Assembly: GCF_000002865.3 (NCBI RefSeq)
Contig: NW_001865045.1
Coordinates: 16,767-58,887 of the forward strand
Reading direction: 5' to 3'
DNA length: 42,121 bases
DNA from: Monosiga brevicollis MX1
Taxonomy: Eukaryota; Opisthokonta; Choanoflagellata; Craspedida; Salpingoecidae
Positions 23,754 to 36,808 of this stretch are shown one piece after another. Every line of letters starts with the position of its first letter. The stretch's first letter is position 1. The notes under the pieces were generated by a model. That model was not told the origin of the DNA. It made no database searches and saw only the letters and a program-made list of their open reading frames with translations. A program made the translations under genes and the position numbers.

Positions 23754-25364
23754 GTTCAAAGTGGAATGATTGACAAGCGGCAGGGAAGCGTTCCTCGTGT
23801 GCTAAAGAAGGGAAGAGGCCGCACGAGGGCGCAAGACGGAGATTCAAGGCGCAACGTGAAAGGGAACGTGCGGTTGAACCTGGCCTAATTTGGGAATGCA
23901 ATGCAATTCACAGCCAGAATGAGATGAGAAGGGCCTGCCTCAAGCCAACACGTTTCAAACTGTCGATCTTCACGAGAAAACGACTCACCACTGCGTCTCA
24001 CACACGCACGGGAAGCACTTTGTTCAAAGATGTCGAGCCAGGGCGTCAACGAGAAAGGCGGAGCAAGGTTTGCCTTGGAGTTTGCATGCAATCACACGAG
24101 GTGATGGTCTTCAATCCGCAAACCCAACGGCAGTGCCAGTTGATTGCGTTGGTGAGGCGAGAAGCACCCAAGGCCAAGGATAAGGTGCTCCGGAGGAGGC
24201 GGGCGAGCAAAAATCTCAACGACGGCAGTGCTCCCCACGGAACAACAGCCTGCCACGGTGTGCGGAATGGGTTGGTCGAAAATGGCGGTGGAGATGGGAG
24301 GTTGCGAGGCGTGTGGACACACAACGTCAAGATAAGTCTTGGCAAACGACAAGCGTGTACGGGCACTCGATGCCGCGCCTGCTTGAGGATCTGCGCCGCG
24401 AAGACGAGAGCCGAGCCGCACTGCACTGTACGACTGACTGCCTAGTGGTAGCGACGGGCGACGAGCAAACACACAAATCGAGCGGGACCGTAAGAGGTGC
24501 CAAGGCCAACGAAGCGAGATCAATCCTCTGACAAGACGTGTCAACGCCACCAGTTCCCACACACAGTCACGCCGCAAAGTAGAGCCGGAGAGCACGAGAG
24601 CACGACCTCAAACCGGGCAAAGCGAGCGACCACACACCTCCTCTGGTCCCCAGACCAACAAAAAAAAACGCCAGAGCACAGAAAGAGAGAGAGAGAAAGA
24701 CCAAGGGACACAACGAGACAGGGGGCGGAGGTTTCAGAACAGCAACAGGGAATTGGTGTTTTGCTCTCTTTTTGTTTTCTCTCTCTCTCCTCTCTCTCTC
24801 TCTCTCTTTGTTCTTTTCTTTTGTTCTTCTTGGCAGGCTTTTGTTCTTTTGGTTGGGAAAGGGGGCGGTCCAGTCTGCCATTACATTTGGTAAGGTGGTC
24901 TTGTTCTGCCGGGTGGTTCACAGTTGGTAGCAAAGCTCTGCCTGTGTGTGTTCGTGTTTGTGTGTGTGTTTGTGGCTTAGGATTTGGTCAGGGCTTGCCT
25001 GAAAGCAGATTCAAGTCCTTTCTTTATTATTATTGGGATGAGCTCGCGGCTCGTCTGCCTTTCGGTTCCCGTGACACGACTGGTTGCCGTCAAAAAAAGC
25101 TAGATTGATGGAGCGATCAAAGGCAAAGTGAAACAGAGACAGGAAAAAGGATGCGCGCCAGAAGGAATCAAAGCAAGAAATGACCCATCGAGATCAAATA
25201 AGAATAAGGAGAAAGGGTCTAAGCACGGCTCAAGCGAGCCCGGCCAAAGCGCACAGCAGCGGATTCTCTGGAATCTGCCGCATGAGCAGTCAGAGTAAAA
25301 GCAACCCCAAAAGAAAACTAGACAAAAAAAAAATTAAAACACTTTCCCATAAGAGAGCTATCGC
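23754..25364. promoter_or_regulatory. Upstream region of Rho GTPase and 3' flank of MEGF8
   Basis: 1.6 kb without a supported gene on either strand. It includes CT/T-rich and GA-rich blocks at about 24680-24850 and a TG run near 24940-24970. It must contain the Rho promoter on the left and the MEGF8 3' UTR on the right. Confidence 0.45.
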
Positions 25365-28300
25365 TTAGACGGCGGTTGTGGCAATCATGCGGCGCCGCCG
25401 CTTGCCGCCCGCCGCGGGTGGCTCTGTCGAATCCCGTGTAACACCCAGGACCAAGCTACGATGGTGCGAATCAGAAGGCAGCTCCACTAGGTACGTCGTA
25501 ATGCGGTCCTTGCCACCATGACTTCTGCGAGAGAGACACCCCCATTTCACGAAACAGTCAGCGCTGGCTCACGAATTTAAACGAGCCCTAACTCGAAATA
25601 AAAAAAAAAGGCTGGATGTGTACCTTAGGGGCTGGATCGCAATTGGACCGCAAAGCAACTTTTTCCGAGAGATGGCCTCAACGACTCGAATGGCAGCCGT
25701 ACCACTGACCACGGGCGGCTCCAAAAGCAGACTCACTGCCGCCATGGGTCGATTCGCCAGTTCCTGTGGAAAATTCAGATGCAAAAGGGACAATAGAGGT
25801 TGTCATTGTAGACAGCGGCGCTCGGCATCGGCTCAAAACCACTCCAAGCACATGTGATTGTCACCCCCCAAAGCCCAAACGAGCAAAAATAAAAATAAAA
25901 AGGCACCACCCCGACGCACAAATACACACGTACCTCCATCTGAACTTGCTCCTGCTGCTGAACGCGGCGCTCGTCCACGCGACGCTTAAAGTATGCCACA
26001 ATCACGAGGGCTGCCAGGAACAGGTAAAAGGCGCTGAAGAACACACTGAAGAACACAAACAGATTGATCGAGACCACGGGCTGCACATAGAAAAACTGCA
26101 CATCGATGGCCGACGCAGTCTCCGGGTTGATGACAAACACATAGAAGCGCTCCTGCTGAAAATCGTGCTGCTTGCTGCCCAAGATGAACGTGTGGCGGTC
26201 GCGAACCGTCCCATCCAGCACCGGTGAGGACGCGGGTGGGGCCGCTCTTGCCGTCGCTCGTCGCACCCCGCTCGCCATGCCATCCAACGGCACGTATGTC
26301 TTGTACGTCACGTTGCCCGTCGATACATTGATGGTATCAAAGATCCTCACCTCCAGGTTGCCTGGATCCGCTACGTCCTTGTCCACCACCACACGAATGT
26401 CAACGTTGGTAAAGGTGGGGATGACGGCAAACTGCAGCATCGTCTGTGCCGGTAGGCGGACTGACGTCACCATGCCCGAACTAGGTAGCGTGTAGCAAAA
26501 ACGTCCATCTGTGGGGTCGCCGTTCAACGTCAAGGTGACATCACCAACGGAAATATAGCTCACACACGACGCACACTGCACATGCCAGCAGCTCCCGTAG
26601 CTGTCCTCATCACAGTCCGTCAAGTCGGTTTCCGTGTTGTCCGCACACGGACAGTCGGTGCCGTCAACGGCATCACACGTCGAAGCGTGCCCGTTGCAGT
26701 CGCACGGTACGCAGCTCATGGGTACCGATGCGTTGCTGAGCACATATTCAGTAGGATCCATGTCTGCGGCATGTGCCGCCACCAAAATGTCGGGATCGAT
26801 GAAGAAACCGCTCATACATTCTTCACAGTACGACCCCGTGGTGGGATACGCACAGTCCTGGCACACGGCCGCACCAGCCACCACCGATGTGCGGCACGTT
26901 GTCGACTGCCCGTTACAGACGGAGCTACAGGCCTCGCATGTGCCATTATTGGTGGGTGTGCCGTGAAAGCCCTCCATGCACTCGTCACACGTATCACCCA
27001 CCGTGTTGTCCAGACACGCCGACCGATTGGTGGGTGAGGTGCAGGTGCAGTGTCCATTGCAGCCGCAGTCCTGGCTGCAATTGACCCCGTACCACCCCGC
27101 ATGACAGCGGCACGTATCGGGAGCCACACAGTCACCGTACACGCACCCGTTGGTTTCGCACACGGCCTCACAGCCGAGGCGATCCGCTGAGGTCGTGTAG
27201 TTGGCCGGGCATTCACACCGATACCCCATTGAGCCAATGACCACTGCCGGATCCTCGTTAACACACACGCTGGGAGCGCGGCATGCCGACGTGTTGAGCG
27301 CACACTCGTCCACGTCAGCGCAATGGAAGAAATACCAGCCGGTCCCGTTTCTGCCCGCGCCACCAGCCCCGGTGGCTTGGGCCTCAAACTCAGGCACAGG
27401 TACGGGCAGCGTAAAGACGTCCAGCATGCCACACGTGGCCTCCACGTCGGTGGCACTGCCCCATGCCACGTCAGCTGGTGTCGTACTGAGCCCCGGTGCA
27501 GTTGAAGCCACAGGCGTCGGCGGCGTTGTCGTGGTCGTGCCTGTCGCTGGTGGTGCTTCGGCGGCACCTCCCGGTGCCCCCGCGCTGCACACGCCAACTG
27601 ATGCGTTGGCCGCGCACCAGCCACACCGAATGTCGTCAAGGCACGAGTCGCAGTCGCCGTAGTCAGCGCACTCGGTATTCCGACATGCGTTGCCATTCAA
27701 GTCGCCATACCGAAAGCACTGGCCGAGTGATTGCTCTGCCACATAGCTCAAGTCATTCAAGCAACGACCTTCACCCTCACACCACAAGCAACCGCTGGCA
27801 GCCTCGCAGTCACCACACGAGTCGTAGTCGCACATGGCCGGACACTCTGCCGTCGTTGTCACGGCTGTTGAAGAGCCATAGGCGGAATCCGTGCACAGGG
27901 ACACCTCGGGGCTCCACACGCACCCGTTGCTTGCACAGTCAAAGCACGAAGAATAGCCGCGACATGAGCTACAGTACGGGTGCTCCCGGCTCACCGTGGT
28001 GGCTGAAGCGCTGCACGCGGAAGACGAGCACGAGAAAATCCCACTGCTGGACACGCAAAAGTGACACCCATCATCCTCCAGGCAAGCCGTGCAGAACTGA
28101 TAGGTGGTGAGGACAAACGAAGGCCGAGCGGAGCAGCTCAAAGCCGCTCGTGAACAGTTGGCAGCGGGCAAAGGGTCACAGGTCGCGGCCGTCGCGTTCC
28201 AAGCACAGTTAAAATTATCCATGCACGTGCTACGGTCCGTGTACAGTGGACACAATTCGCTTGCACTGTACAAGGTCCGTGCAGCCGTCCAGCGCGAGGG

Positions 28301-31300
28301 AGCACCGGTAAACCCACCCACGCCGTATGCCTGCTCATTCAAGGCGACCACGCGGTGGAACACGCGGCCCAGCCCATCGCTGGTGCGGCCGTTGAGCTCG
28401 GTCGGCAGGGGAATCCATGCATCGCATTCCAAATGGTAGGCTTGGAGGTCGTCCGTTTGACACCCCGTGTCGACGTTGTGTTCAAAGGTGTTCCCACCAA
28501 AGTTGTACATCAAGTCCTCGTGAATGAACGTAGCATGGCCCGATCGGGCCAGGCAGTCAGTGGAAGGGCTGCAAAAAGGCGCACTGCGCGATAACGCATG
28601 CCAACCCGTCTGACCACCGCGGAGCGACCACTCAAAAAAGTTGCTGGAGCGTGTCAAGCTGTGATAAAAGCTGTTTGTGGTACGCAGCACTGACTCCTCT
28701 TGGCCTCCACTCAGCAACAGGCGTAGGTTGACGCTGTCATATGTCAGTGTGGCACCAAAGACAGCCGGCGGGTGCACCACCGGGGAGCTGGATGGCCGCG
28801 ACCAGACCCACGTGTCCAGGTTCAGGGTGTACAACATACCGTGCAGGCCCATTGCGTCGCTTGCGCCGCCGTACACGTACATAAGGTTGCCGACCAGTGC
28901 GGAGCAGTGCCCAGCTACAGGCTGAGGTATGGCACCCGTTGTTGTGCGGTTCGTCCAGATTTTGGTCTGCAGATTCCACGTCCACACATCATTTGTGACC
29001 TGGCCATTACCCACTGCACCGCCAAAGATTGTCAGTGCGGGCACTCCTCCGGAGGTGCGCATGACGGCCGTGTGCAGGTGCCGCCCCGCCGGTTGGCCAC
29101 CAGAGGTATCAACGTTCTCCCGGACCCAGCGCGGGTTGCCCAAGATGTACACATACACGTCGCTGTGATACGTGTCCAGGTCATAGCCACCAAAAAGGTA
29201 CAGGCGCGAGCTCTGATAGAGCGTGACCGAGTGCCCAGACAGCGGTGGTAAGGAATCTGTTGTCAAGTCTTGCCACGCGTAAGCTGTGACGTCTTGGCAA
29301 AGGTCACCGCTGTAGCCCACCTCGCAGTCACAGTGGCCATCCGCCTCGCCGCAGGTGCCTCGTCCCGAGCAGGCGGCATCCTGCACGCGGCAGTCGACGC
29401 GCGAACAGTCATCACCAGTCCAACCCGGTCGACACAAGCAGGTACCATTGAGGCATGGCCCCCGTGCGCCACAGTCATTGGGACACGCCACCCACTCAGG
29501 CTCAGTCGGTTGGATGCTGTAACTGATGTTGAAGCCACGCTCGCCATAGTTGTTATCGGCATAAAAGACAGCCAGCAGGTAGCCGCTGGTGGTGGTGAAC
29601 GAGCGCATGGGCTGGCTGCCCGACAGTGCGGCCAGCAGTCGCGAGCCTGCAGATTGGGGAGAGGGCAGCTCGCTTCCTTCAAAAATGTGAACATAGTCAA
29701 AGCTGCACTCCGTCTCAAAGTCGCTCAAGAAAAAGGTAACGCGTGCTGTTGCGCTGCCTGCACGAATGGCCCAGATGCAGTTGAGGTCGTCGGCGTGACC
29801 CGCGCTACCCCCGTATCGCTGAGTTCCGAACCCGCCAAAGTGTTCAGTCAGCTCAACACGCTGCTCGCTCGACGTGGTTGCACCATGCCCACACGCAGAG
29901 TAGCATACTCCCCCGTTGCTCGGCTCACCATAGAACCCATTCATGCACTAGGATAGCAAGTGACCCCAAAGAGCATAGGGAAAGCGAGGAATGAGAAGAT
30001 GGCAGGCCAAAAGCACCAGACTAGCAACGACCACACACATCCACGCAAACGCACACGCGCGCATACACAATACAGGGGGGACGCTGAGCGCACCTGGTTG
30101 CAGTGATCGCCCTGCGTGTAGTGACGACAGTAGCAGACGCCGGTGTTGGGATCGCACAGATCAAAACGCGGATCGCCATGGCCGTTGCAGTCACACGGTT
30201 GGCACCCCTCAGCCGTGGCATTGCCAAAATAGCCGGGCAGGCAGGTGTCGCAGCGCGTGCCCATGGTGTTGCGCTCGCACTCACATGGCGCTTCGACATT
30301 GCCAGTGCAGACCCCATTAAAGTTGCAACCACAGTCTAGCGTGCAGTTGGTACCCGTCCAGCCCAGATCACAACCGCATGTCTCTGGGGCAGCGCACGAG
30401 CCGTGCACGCAGGTGACAGTGTCGCACTGTGGTAGGCAGGGATTCGAGCTGCGCCCAAAATATCGGCTATCCTGGCTGTGATCCACGTCGTACCCCGCTT
30501 CACATGGACAGCTGTAACCCAGCTCCTCGTCCACGCACACGGCGTGCGTCGAACAGTCTGATGTATTCATTAGGCACTCATTCTCCGGTGGACAGCCCGT
30601 GTAGAACCAATCCTCACCCACGTCTGCCTCTATATCTTCTGCTACGGCCGTCACATCGCCGGCGCGACAAGCACCAAACTCCGTCTACACAAAACGAGGC
30701 AATGTGCAAGTGTTCAGCCGTTGACGGGAGCCCTTCCAAAGCTACCTGAACTTGCTCCTCAAACTTGCTCCTCAAAATTCCTCCTTGCAAGCATGTGGTG
30801 TGCCACGGTCATTACAATAAGACTTACCTCGTTGCCCAGCCAGCCACAGCCAAACCCTTTCATACATGCGTCACAGGTTGCATGCTGCTGGCAGCCACCG
30901 CAAGGCGCAGCACTGTAGCCATAGTCCCAACTGTGATCACCGACAAGCACGCGCACAAACGGATGAGCCACCATGCACAATACACCATTGTCCAACTGAC
31001 GAGCTAGGGCGAGCACAGCAGCACCAACCTGCTACACTGCCCAAAAGCCTGGCTCGCCGTGTAGGGACCAAAGTCAAAGCAGGTTCCCGTGGATTCACAC
31101 CAGCCACAGTTGCTGTTGCCAAAGGAATCTGCAAAGCAGCTGGTGCAGTTTGTTCGCAGCGCACAGGGCGTCGGACACGTAGTGCGAGTCTCATTGCTCG
31201 TAGTCAGCGCGCACGCTCCGTTTTCCCACGCACAACCTGGGTAAGCGTGGCACGCGTCACATGTGCGGAGGGCGGAACAACTCCAACATTGCGCTGGGTT

Positions 31301-34300
31301 GGTGGCGGCGACCAGTCCGAGGCTTGCCGAGCTCGAGGTATTGCGCGTACGGCAGCCCTCGCCCAAGACAAACATGCAGTTGGAAAAGAGCGTGCATATG
31401 CCACACGCATCGGACATGGCACTGCAGTCGGCACTCATGGGTGGCTGCAGAACTACGGACGAGCCAGAGGCGGTCCGAAGAGCAAATGTTCGGGCGCCCA
31501 AAGGCTGTGGTATTTGGGTGCCCCCAGATGCGTCCTCGTACCAGGCCGAGGCTGGCGTCAACTCGTCTGTGGTCAAGACAATTAACATCTTGTAGCTTCC
31601 CGCTGCAAGCGAGGTTTGGGTGTAAATGGTGCTGGCAGTCGGCAACTTGGTGGGCGGGTGCAGTGCGTTGTTGAGATTGGAGGCTGACAAAGCCAGCCAA
31701 GATAGGCTGTCCGCGTAAATGCGAAAGGTGCCCCCCGCATGAAAACGGGATGCAAGGGTGACATTTGTAGCGGTTGCGAGAGAAAAAGAGGCTGCATACA
31801 CAAGTCCTGGTGCCGTCTGTGCTGCATCAGCTGTGATGCTCGGCAATAGGGCCATGGCTTCGTAGTTGGACCAAATGCTGCCGAGGATGGTGGTTCCAAA
31901 GGACAACTCGAGCACACCCGTGGCGGTGGCCACCGTGCGTATGCATTGCGTGGCATTGCGTGCATCATCAGCCGTCAAAGTACCAGCTTGCGCCACGCTC
32001 AAACACTTTGAGGTCGAACCTCGCCAGACGCAGGAAGCCTGCGCCGTGCAATCGCCACAAGTGGTCCGAGCGGTACACGCCGCCAGGCAAAGGGAATCAT
32101 AGCATTCAGCACCAGCGGCGCTGGGTAGCTCACCAGCCTCGATGCACACAAAGTTGCTTGGGGTGGGCGTGGTCGTCATGGCCATGGTTGTCGGGGTGGA
32201 GGTGGAGAAGAGCTCCGAAGAGGAAGTGCTCAACGCGGTTGAGGAAGAATTGGCAAACAGCGTCGTCGCGGTGGACTCATCGGGCGTAGTTGTGGGCGCT
32301 GGGGTCGTGGTTACCGTGGTAGTTGTGGTGGGAATGGGACTCACGCAAAGTTGACAGTCAGGCGTGGCCACGCACGTGCTTGGTTCTTGCGGAGCACACT
32401 GAGACAGCTCTGGCATGACCGTCTGTGACACCAGGTACCATACAGTCCAAGTGTAAGGCAAACATTTTGTCATGTTTGACGAGCACGCAAGGAGAAGGGT
32501 GCGCGGGCGCAGCACTGGTATTGCTTGGGGCACTCACAAGCATATCTTGAACGGCAATGCCGCGAAAACCACCAACGGCCACAAGGTGGCTACCTGCAGC
32601 CATGAGGTTGTGTGCAAACCGACTTCCTTCGCGCCCGTCCGCACTACGCGGCATGTGCGAGCATTCAAGAACAAGAAAGCCGAGGTTCACGAGTGAGAAG
32701 AGGAGATCTGAAGGTCGGCGGCGATTTGAGCATTCTTGGGCTTCAAGACAGCGTCGGCAGACCTGAAGATGAGCTCCTCATAGGTTTGGCAATCAAGGTG
32801 GAAAACAAGAACGTCATCGGCATAACACGTCTCGTCTTGATTGTGAGAGTGAATTTGACCGCCATGAAAAACGATGGCGTATCCCATCAGCACCGCACTG
32901 CAGAGCAAGGGGCGGTATGCCGCGCCGAGGACCGCCACAAACATGATGTGGTGAGACGTGTGGTTGAACGCTGTGTTTGCCGGTTGAATGAACCCGACGC
33001 TGCGCCTCGGGGGGCGGGTGCGGCAATACCTGTGGAAGGCCCGTGGTGATGGGATAAAGGCATTGCGAGGCTTCACCAGGAACAAGTAGTTTTGCTCCAC
33101 GTTGTAACCGTAGAGCTGGATAATGATGGGGTGGCAAGGCAAGGCAAGGCAAGTAGTGAGGAACAGTGGTAGCAAAAGCCCTGCCGAGAGCTTGAACAGA
33201 ACCGCAGACCAAGAAGGGGACGGACGTGCATACCAAATTTGATTTGCTGGTTGTGCTGGGACCGGTCTCGCGATATCCACCAAAGATGTAAATGACGCCA
33301 TGTGGTTCATACCAGGTTGCGCTATGCTCTGATACCTACACGGGTTGACAGGTTGGGGTCTCTTGTGAATAACACCAAGCCACGAGCGGTAGGGTGTAAA
33401 GTAAAGATGGGCACCAAAAGGCTGGTGATGGCCGACTCACACGCAGGTTGAGGGTCTGGCCGGCCGGCAAGAGGCGGGTGGAAGTCAAGGTGTGGTTATC
33501 CTGCAGTTCAAGGCGGTAGATCCAGGGGTTGAAGACCTTGTCAAGGCCGCGGCCACCAATCACGATGGCCTGCCCGTAACCAACGGACGTCATGGTGTGT
33601 CCGACCAAAGCGCCTGTTTGCGCGCCCAAGATGGGCAGGCTGATCCACGCGTGGCGGTTCAGATCAAAGGCGATGGCATCCTCGCGCATCGAGGTGGCTG
33701 ACGGTGTCACCGCATCGTATCCGCCATGCGCAACAAGAACACTGTTCAGTTGTGCCATGGCATGGCTGTATCGTCGTGCTCCCTGAAGGGATGGAAGAGG
33801 GGTGAGTGATGCGGTGAGTTGAACGCGATGATAACTCCACTTGGGCAGATGTCAACGCCAATGACACAATAACATACGGGGAGAGACAGGTTTGCGCTGG
33901 GCAAGCGGTTGATGCTGAGGTCTTCGGCGACGAACAAAAGCTGGTGGCTCACGGTGGTGAGATCAGAGCCACCGTAAAAGTAGGTCCCATTGGAAACTGG
34001 AGCAGCCGCAGCTTTAAGGGGACCAATACCAATGTTACTGGGCGGAAGCTGAGCCGCCCGAAACCAGGTGTTGGGCTCGCTGGCCGAGTGAACAAGGCAG
34101 GCCACCCCCGAAACATTGGCGCACGCACAATCTGTGGCTGCACAGGCAGACATGGCGAGGGCAAACGGTTGCAAACAACGCCAGAGAAAGAGAAGGTGGC
34201 CACAGTTGACCCGTAAGGCAGCGGCTCACGACATACTCTGAAAGAAGTGGGGACGGCGCAGAGCTGAGAGGAAGCAGAAGCGCTCACCTGCGCATGCGGG

Positions 34301-34976
34301 ACTGGGGTTACTGGCAGAGGGGGAGACTGCGGAGAGTTGAAGCTCAAAGCCCGGGCGAACATAATTTGCATCACTGTAAAAGTGAATCACGGCCTAGATG
34401 ATAGAAAGGGCGTTTCAGTATCACCATGAGCGGTCGATGGTTGGAAGGTATGTGAGCGATGGGACGTGCAGATGAGGCAGGCATTCGGACCGTCGTGCTC
34501 GTGGAATGAAGAGTTTCAGAAAACTGGTTGCCGCTAGCAGCCGCCAACACGGGGCTGCTGTGATTTGGGCCGTCGTAAAAGGTGACGTAATCCCAGCTGC
34601 ATTCTGTGTCAAAGGTTAGCGGCTCGATCTGCACGATCAGGCCCGGGGGTGCTGAGCAAAATAAATGGGACGTCGAGGAAGCAAAGGTATTGAGGTGAGG
34701 TGAGGGCGTTTAACATTTACTGCATTGGCTGGCCAATTGTGGTGGTGCTGTGCTGCATCGGGAGTACCCCGAGTCTGACGTACCGGTGATGAACCACTCG
34801 CAAGAGCGTTTTGGGCTGTACGTGCTGTAGTAGGAGCGATTGTTGCTGGTGACGATCACGGGAGTATTCGCCTCAAGGGTGACCACGGTCCGGTAATCAC
34901 AATAGCCCCGTGCCACGGGCACCATAAGGCATATCATGCAAAAGGCTAGCGCCTCAACCAGTCGCAAAAGGGCCAT
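25365..34976 (-). CDS. MEGF8: MEGF8 homologue: giant type I CUB/EGF/Kelch/PSI receptor, complete
   Basis: Fifteen exons: 34976-34784, 34651-34491, 34393-34288, 34137-33878, 33782-33441, 33335-33234, 33115-33030, 32897-32763, 32622-32538, 32422-31029, 30930-30828, 30684-30094, 29947-25934, 25763-25624, 25524-25365; 7872 nt, 2623 residues. Order: signal peptide (ending about VARG), CUB about 26-142, Kelch repeats 175-490, PSI and Thr/Ser-rich linker 490-580, PSI 580-658, PA14-like block 659-825, PSI repeats to 989, Ca-EGF and laminin-EGF 1000-1200, second CUB 1202-1310, EGF pair, second Kelch propeller 1385-1700, PSI array, Ca-EGF, laminin-EGFs to about 2250, beta-rich stalk, one membrane helix about 2478-2505 (FVFFSVFFSAFYLFLAALVI), then a 119-residue tail with ELANRPMAAV. 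The doubled CUB-Kelch-PSI-EGF plan is that of MEGF8 rather than attractin (single set). Animal MEGF8 binds the ubiquitin ligase MGRN1 through a tail MASRPFA motif. One exon is 4014 nt, unusual for this genome. Confidence 0.93.
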
Positions 34977-36390
34977 GCTTGACGGACACGTTCGGTGTGT
35001 ACGTTTTCTGTCGGGCACGGAGCTGGTCAAAGCAGGCCAAGGTCCGCTTCAGACCGAGTGTATAGAGAGTCTCAAAAGAAGGAAGAGGGGGAAGACTCCT
35101 TCTTCAGTCTCTGTTAAGATGCAGCAGGGAGTACGGCGGGGACTTGGCCCTTGAACTACCGCCCTGTCGGCATGCCGGCTCTCAGCTCAGGTGCATAAGA
35201 ACGATGTCGTCTTGCCCTCCCAAAGGAAAAAAAAAAAAAAATGGCGGGGGGGTGGAGGAAAGCACGTGACAAAGGTTTATGGCGTGTGCCGTTTGACAGG
35301 GAGCAAGGCAAGACCAGTAACTGCTGTGCCTTGGTAGCTTCTATCCTGGAACGGCGGCGGGTGGGGCGAGCAGAAAGGACGGCACCCGCACAGCGAGCGC
35401 CACAACCAAACCCGGAGGTGAGCCGCACACTCTACACCTTTTGACACAACGCGGTCCCTCCTGGTCCCCCATCACTCGTTCCACAACTCGACAACTCTCT
35501 CTCCAACGCCCCCGGCCACCGCTGCCATCCCCCAAAGCTCACCGCCATCCGCAACCAGCAACCAACACGTACCGTATCACGCAGCAGAGAACTCACACAT
35601 CCCACACGGCAAGAGAGAGAGAGAGAGAGGAGAGGGAGAGGGAGAGGTCCCAAAACGAGCAGCAGAGAGAGAGACAGAGAGAGATAGAGACAGAGATACA
35701 GTTAGAGAGAGAATCAGAGACGAGAGATACAGAGAGAGAGACCAGAGACAGAGAGCAACAAGAAACAAGAAACAAAAGATTCACAAATCCACAGTGTACA
35801 AAACGACACACACAAGAAGACGACACGAACAAAATAGTCTGACATCAGCGGGGCTAGAAAGTCTGACGTATTTTGTCTGACAAATGCAACCTCCGGCTTG
35901 CAAATGGCGCTGGCGCACCTTTTTTTTTTTTTTTTTTTGCATCAAGTCGCCTCCCGTATGTAAGTGTGTGTGTGTGTGGCGTTGTCCGACCTCTGCGTAA
36001 GTGTGTGTGTAAGTGTGTGGGGGTGGGGTGGGTCGGGTCCATCCGTGTCATCAGCTCAAGGATGGCCTGGTCTGCCTCGCGTTCAAACACCCCTCCAGGG
36101 TGGGCACTTCTCACGTTGTAATGGTGAACGAACATAGAGTGTGACGGATTCCAAAACGCAGCACCCTACACGGATGCGCTTTCGGTGCGCTTTCGGTTTG
36201 GGGCACTCGACTGGCCCCTCATTTTTTTTTCGTGAGGCCTGACCGCGACGTGAATTGCAGAGTTGCTCGTTGAAAATCCGCGAGCGCGTGGTCTATGCCT
36301 ACGTCGCGCCGGCCCCTCGTCTCCTCGCCCCCCGTGGCTCAGAGCTGTTCAGACTTGCCCCCAAACATCCCAGCCCCACCGCCCTCCACC
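34977..36390. promoter_or_regulatory. Divergent region MEGF8 / AlkB-like gene
   Basis: 1.4 kb between two divergent starts. It holds GA-rich imperfect repeats at 35608-35760, a run of 18 T at 35921-35938, and GT-rich repeats at about 35960-36030. No gene supported. Confidence 0.45.
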
Positions 36391-36717
36391 ATGAGCAGCA
36401 CAACAACAGCGCGCCGGTCGACAAGACTGCGCACTCCCTCCCTCCGCCTGATTGAGAATGCGCAATCCGAGTGGGACGACCTCTGTCTCCCCACTACCAT
36501 GGTGCCCCTGAAGCAGCCCTGCTTCTCAGCCCAACAAGCCTCCCCAAAACGTGCCCTCCGCACTCACGCCGCTACTGCGGCTGCGACCGCAGCTTCCAAC
36601 TCCTCTGACCTTATCATGACCCAGACAGACAGGCCAGCCTCAATGCGTGCTCGCTCAGACGCTGGCGCAGCCCCTGCCGTCAAGGTTTGTTACACCCGCG
36701 CTTCTTATACAGCCGCT

Positions 36718-36808
<91 letters not shown>

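Noticed and set aside
26582-28439. Plus-strand frames of 150-200 codons over the MEGF8 exon
   Set aside because: Antisense shadows of a long Cys-rich exon; no conserved domains or splice structure.
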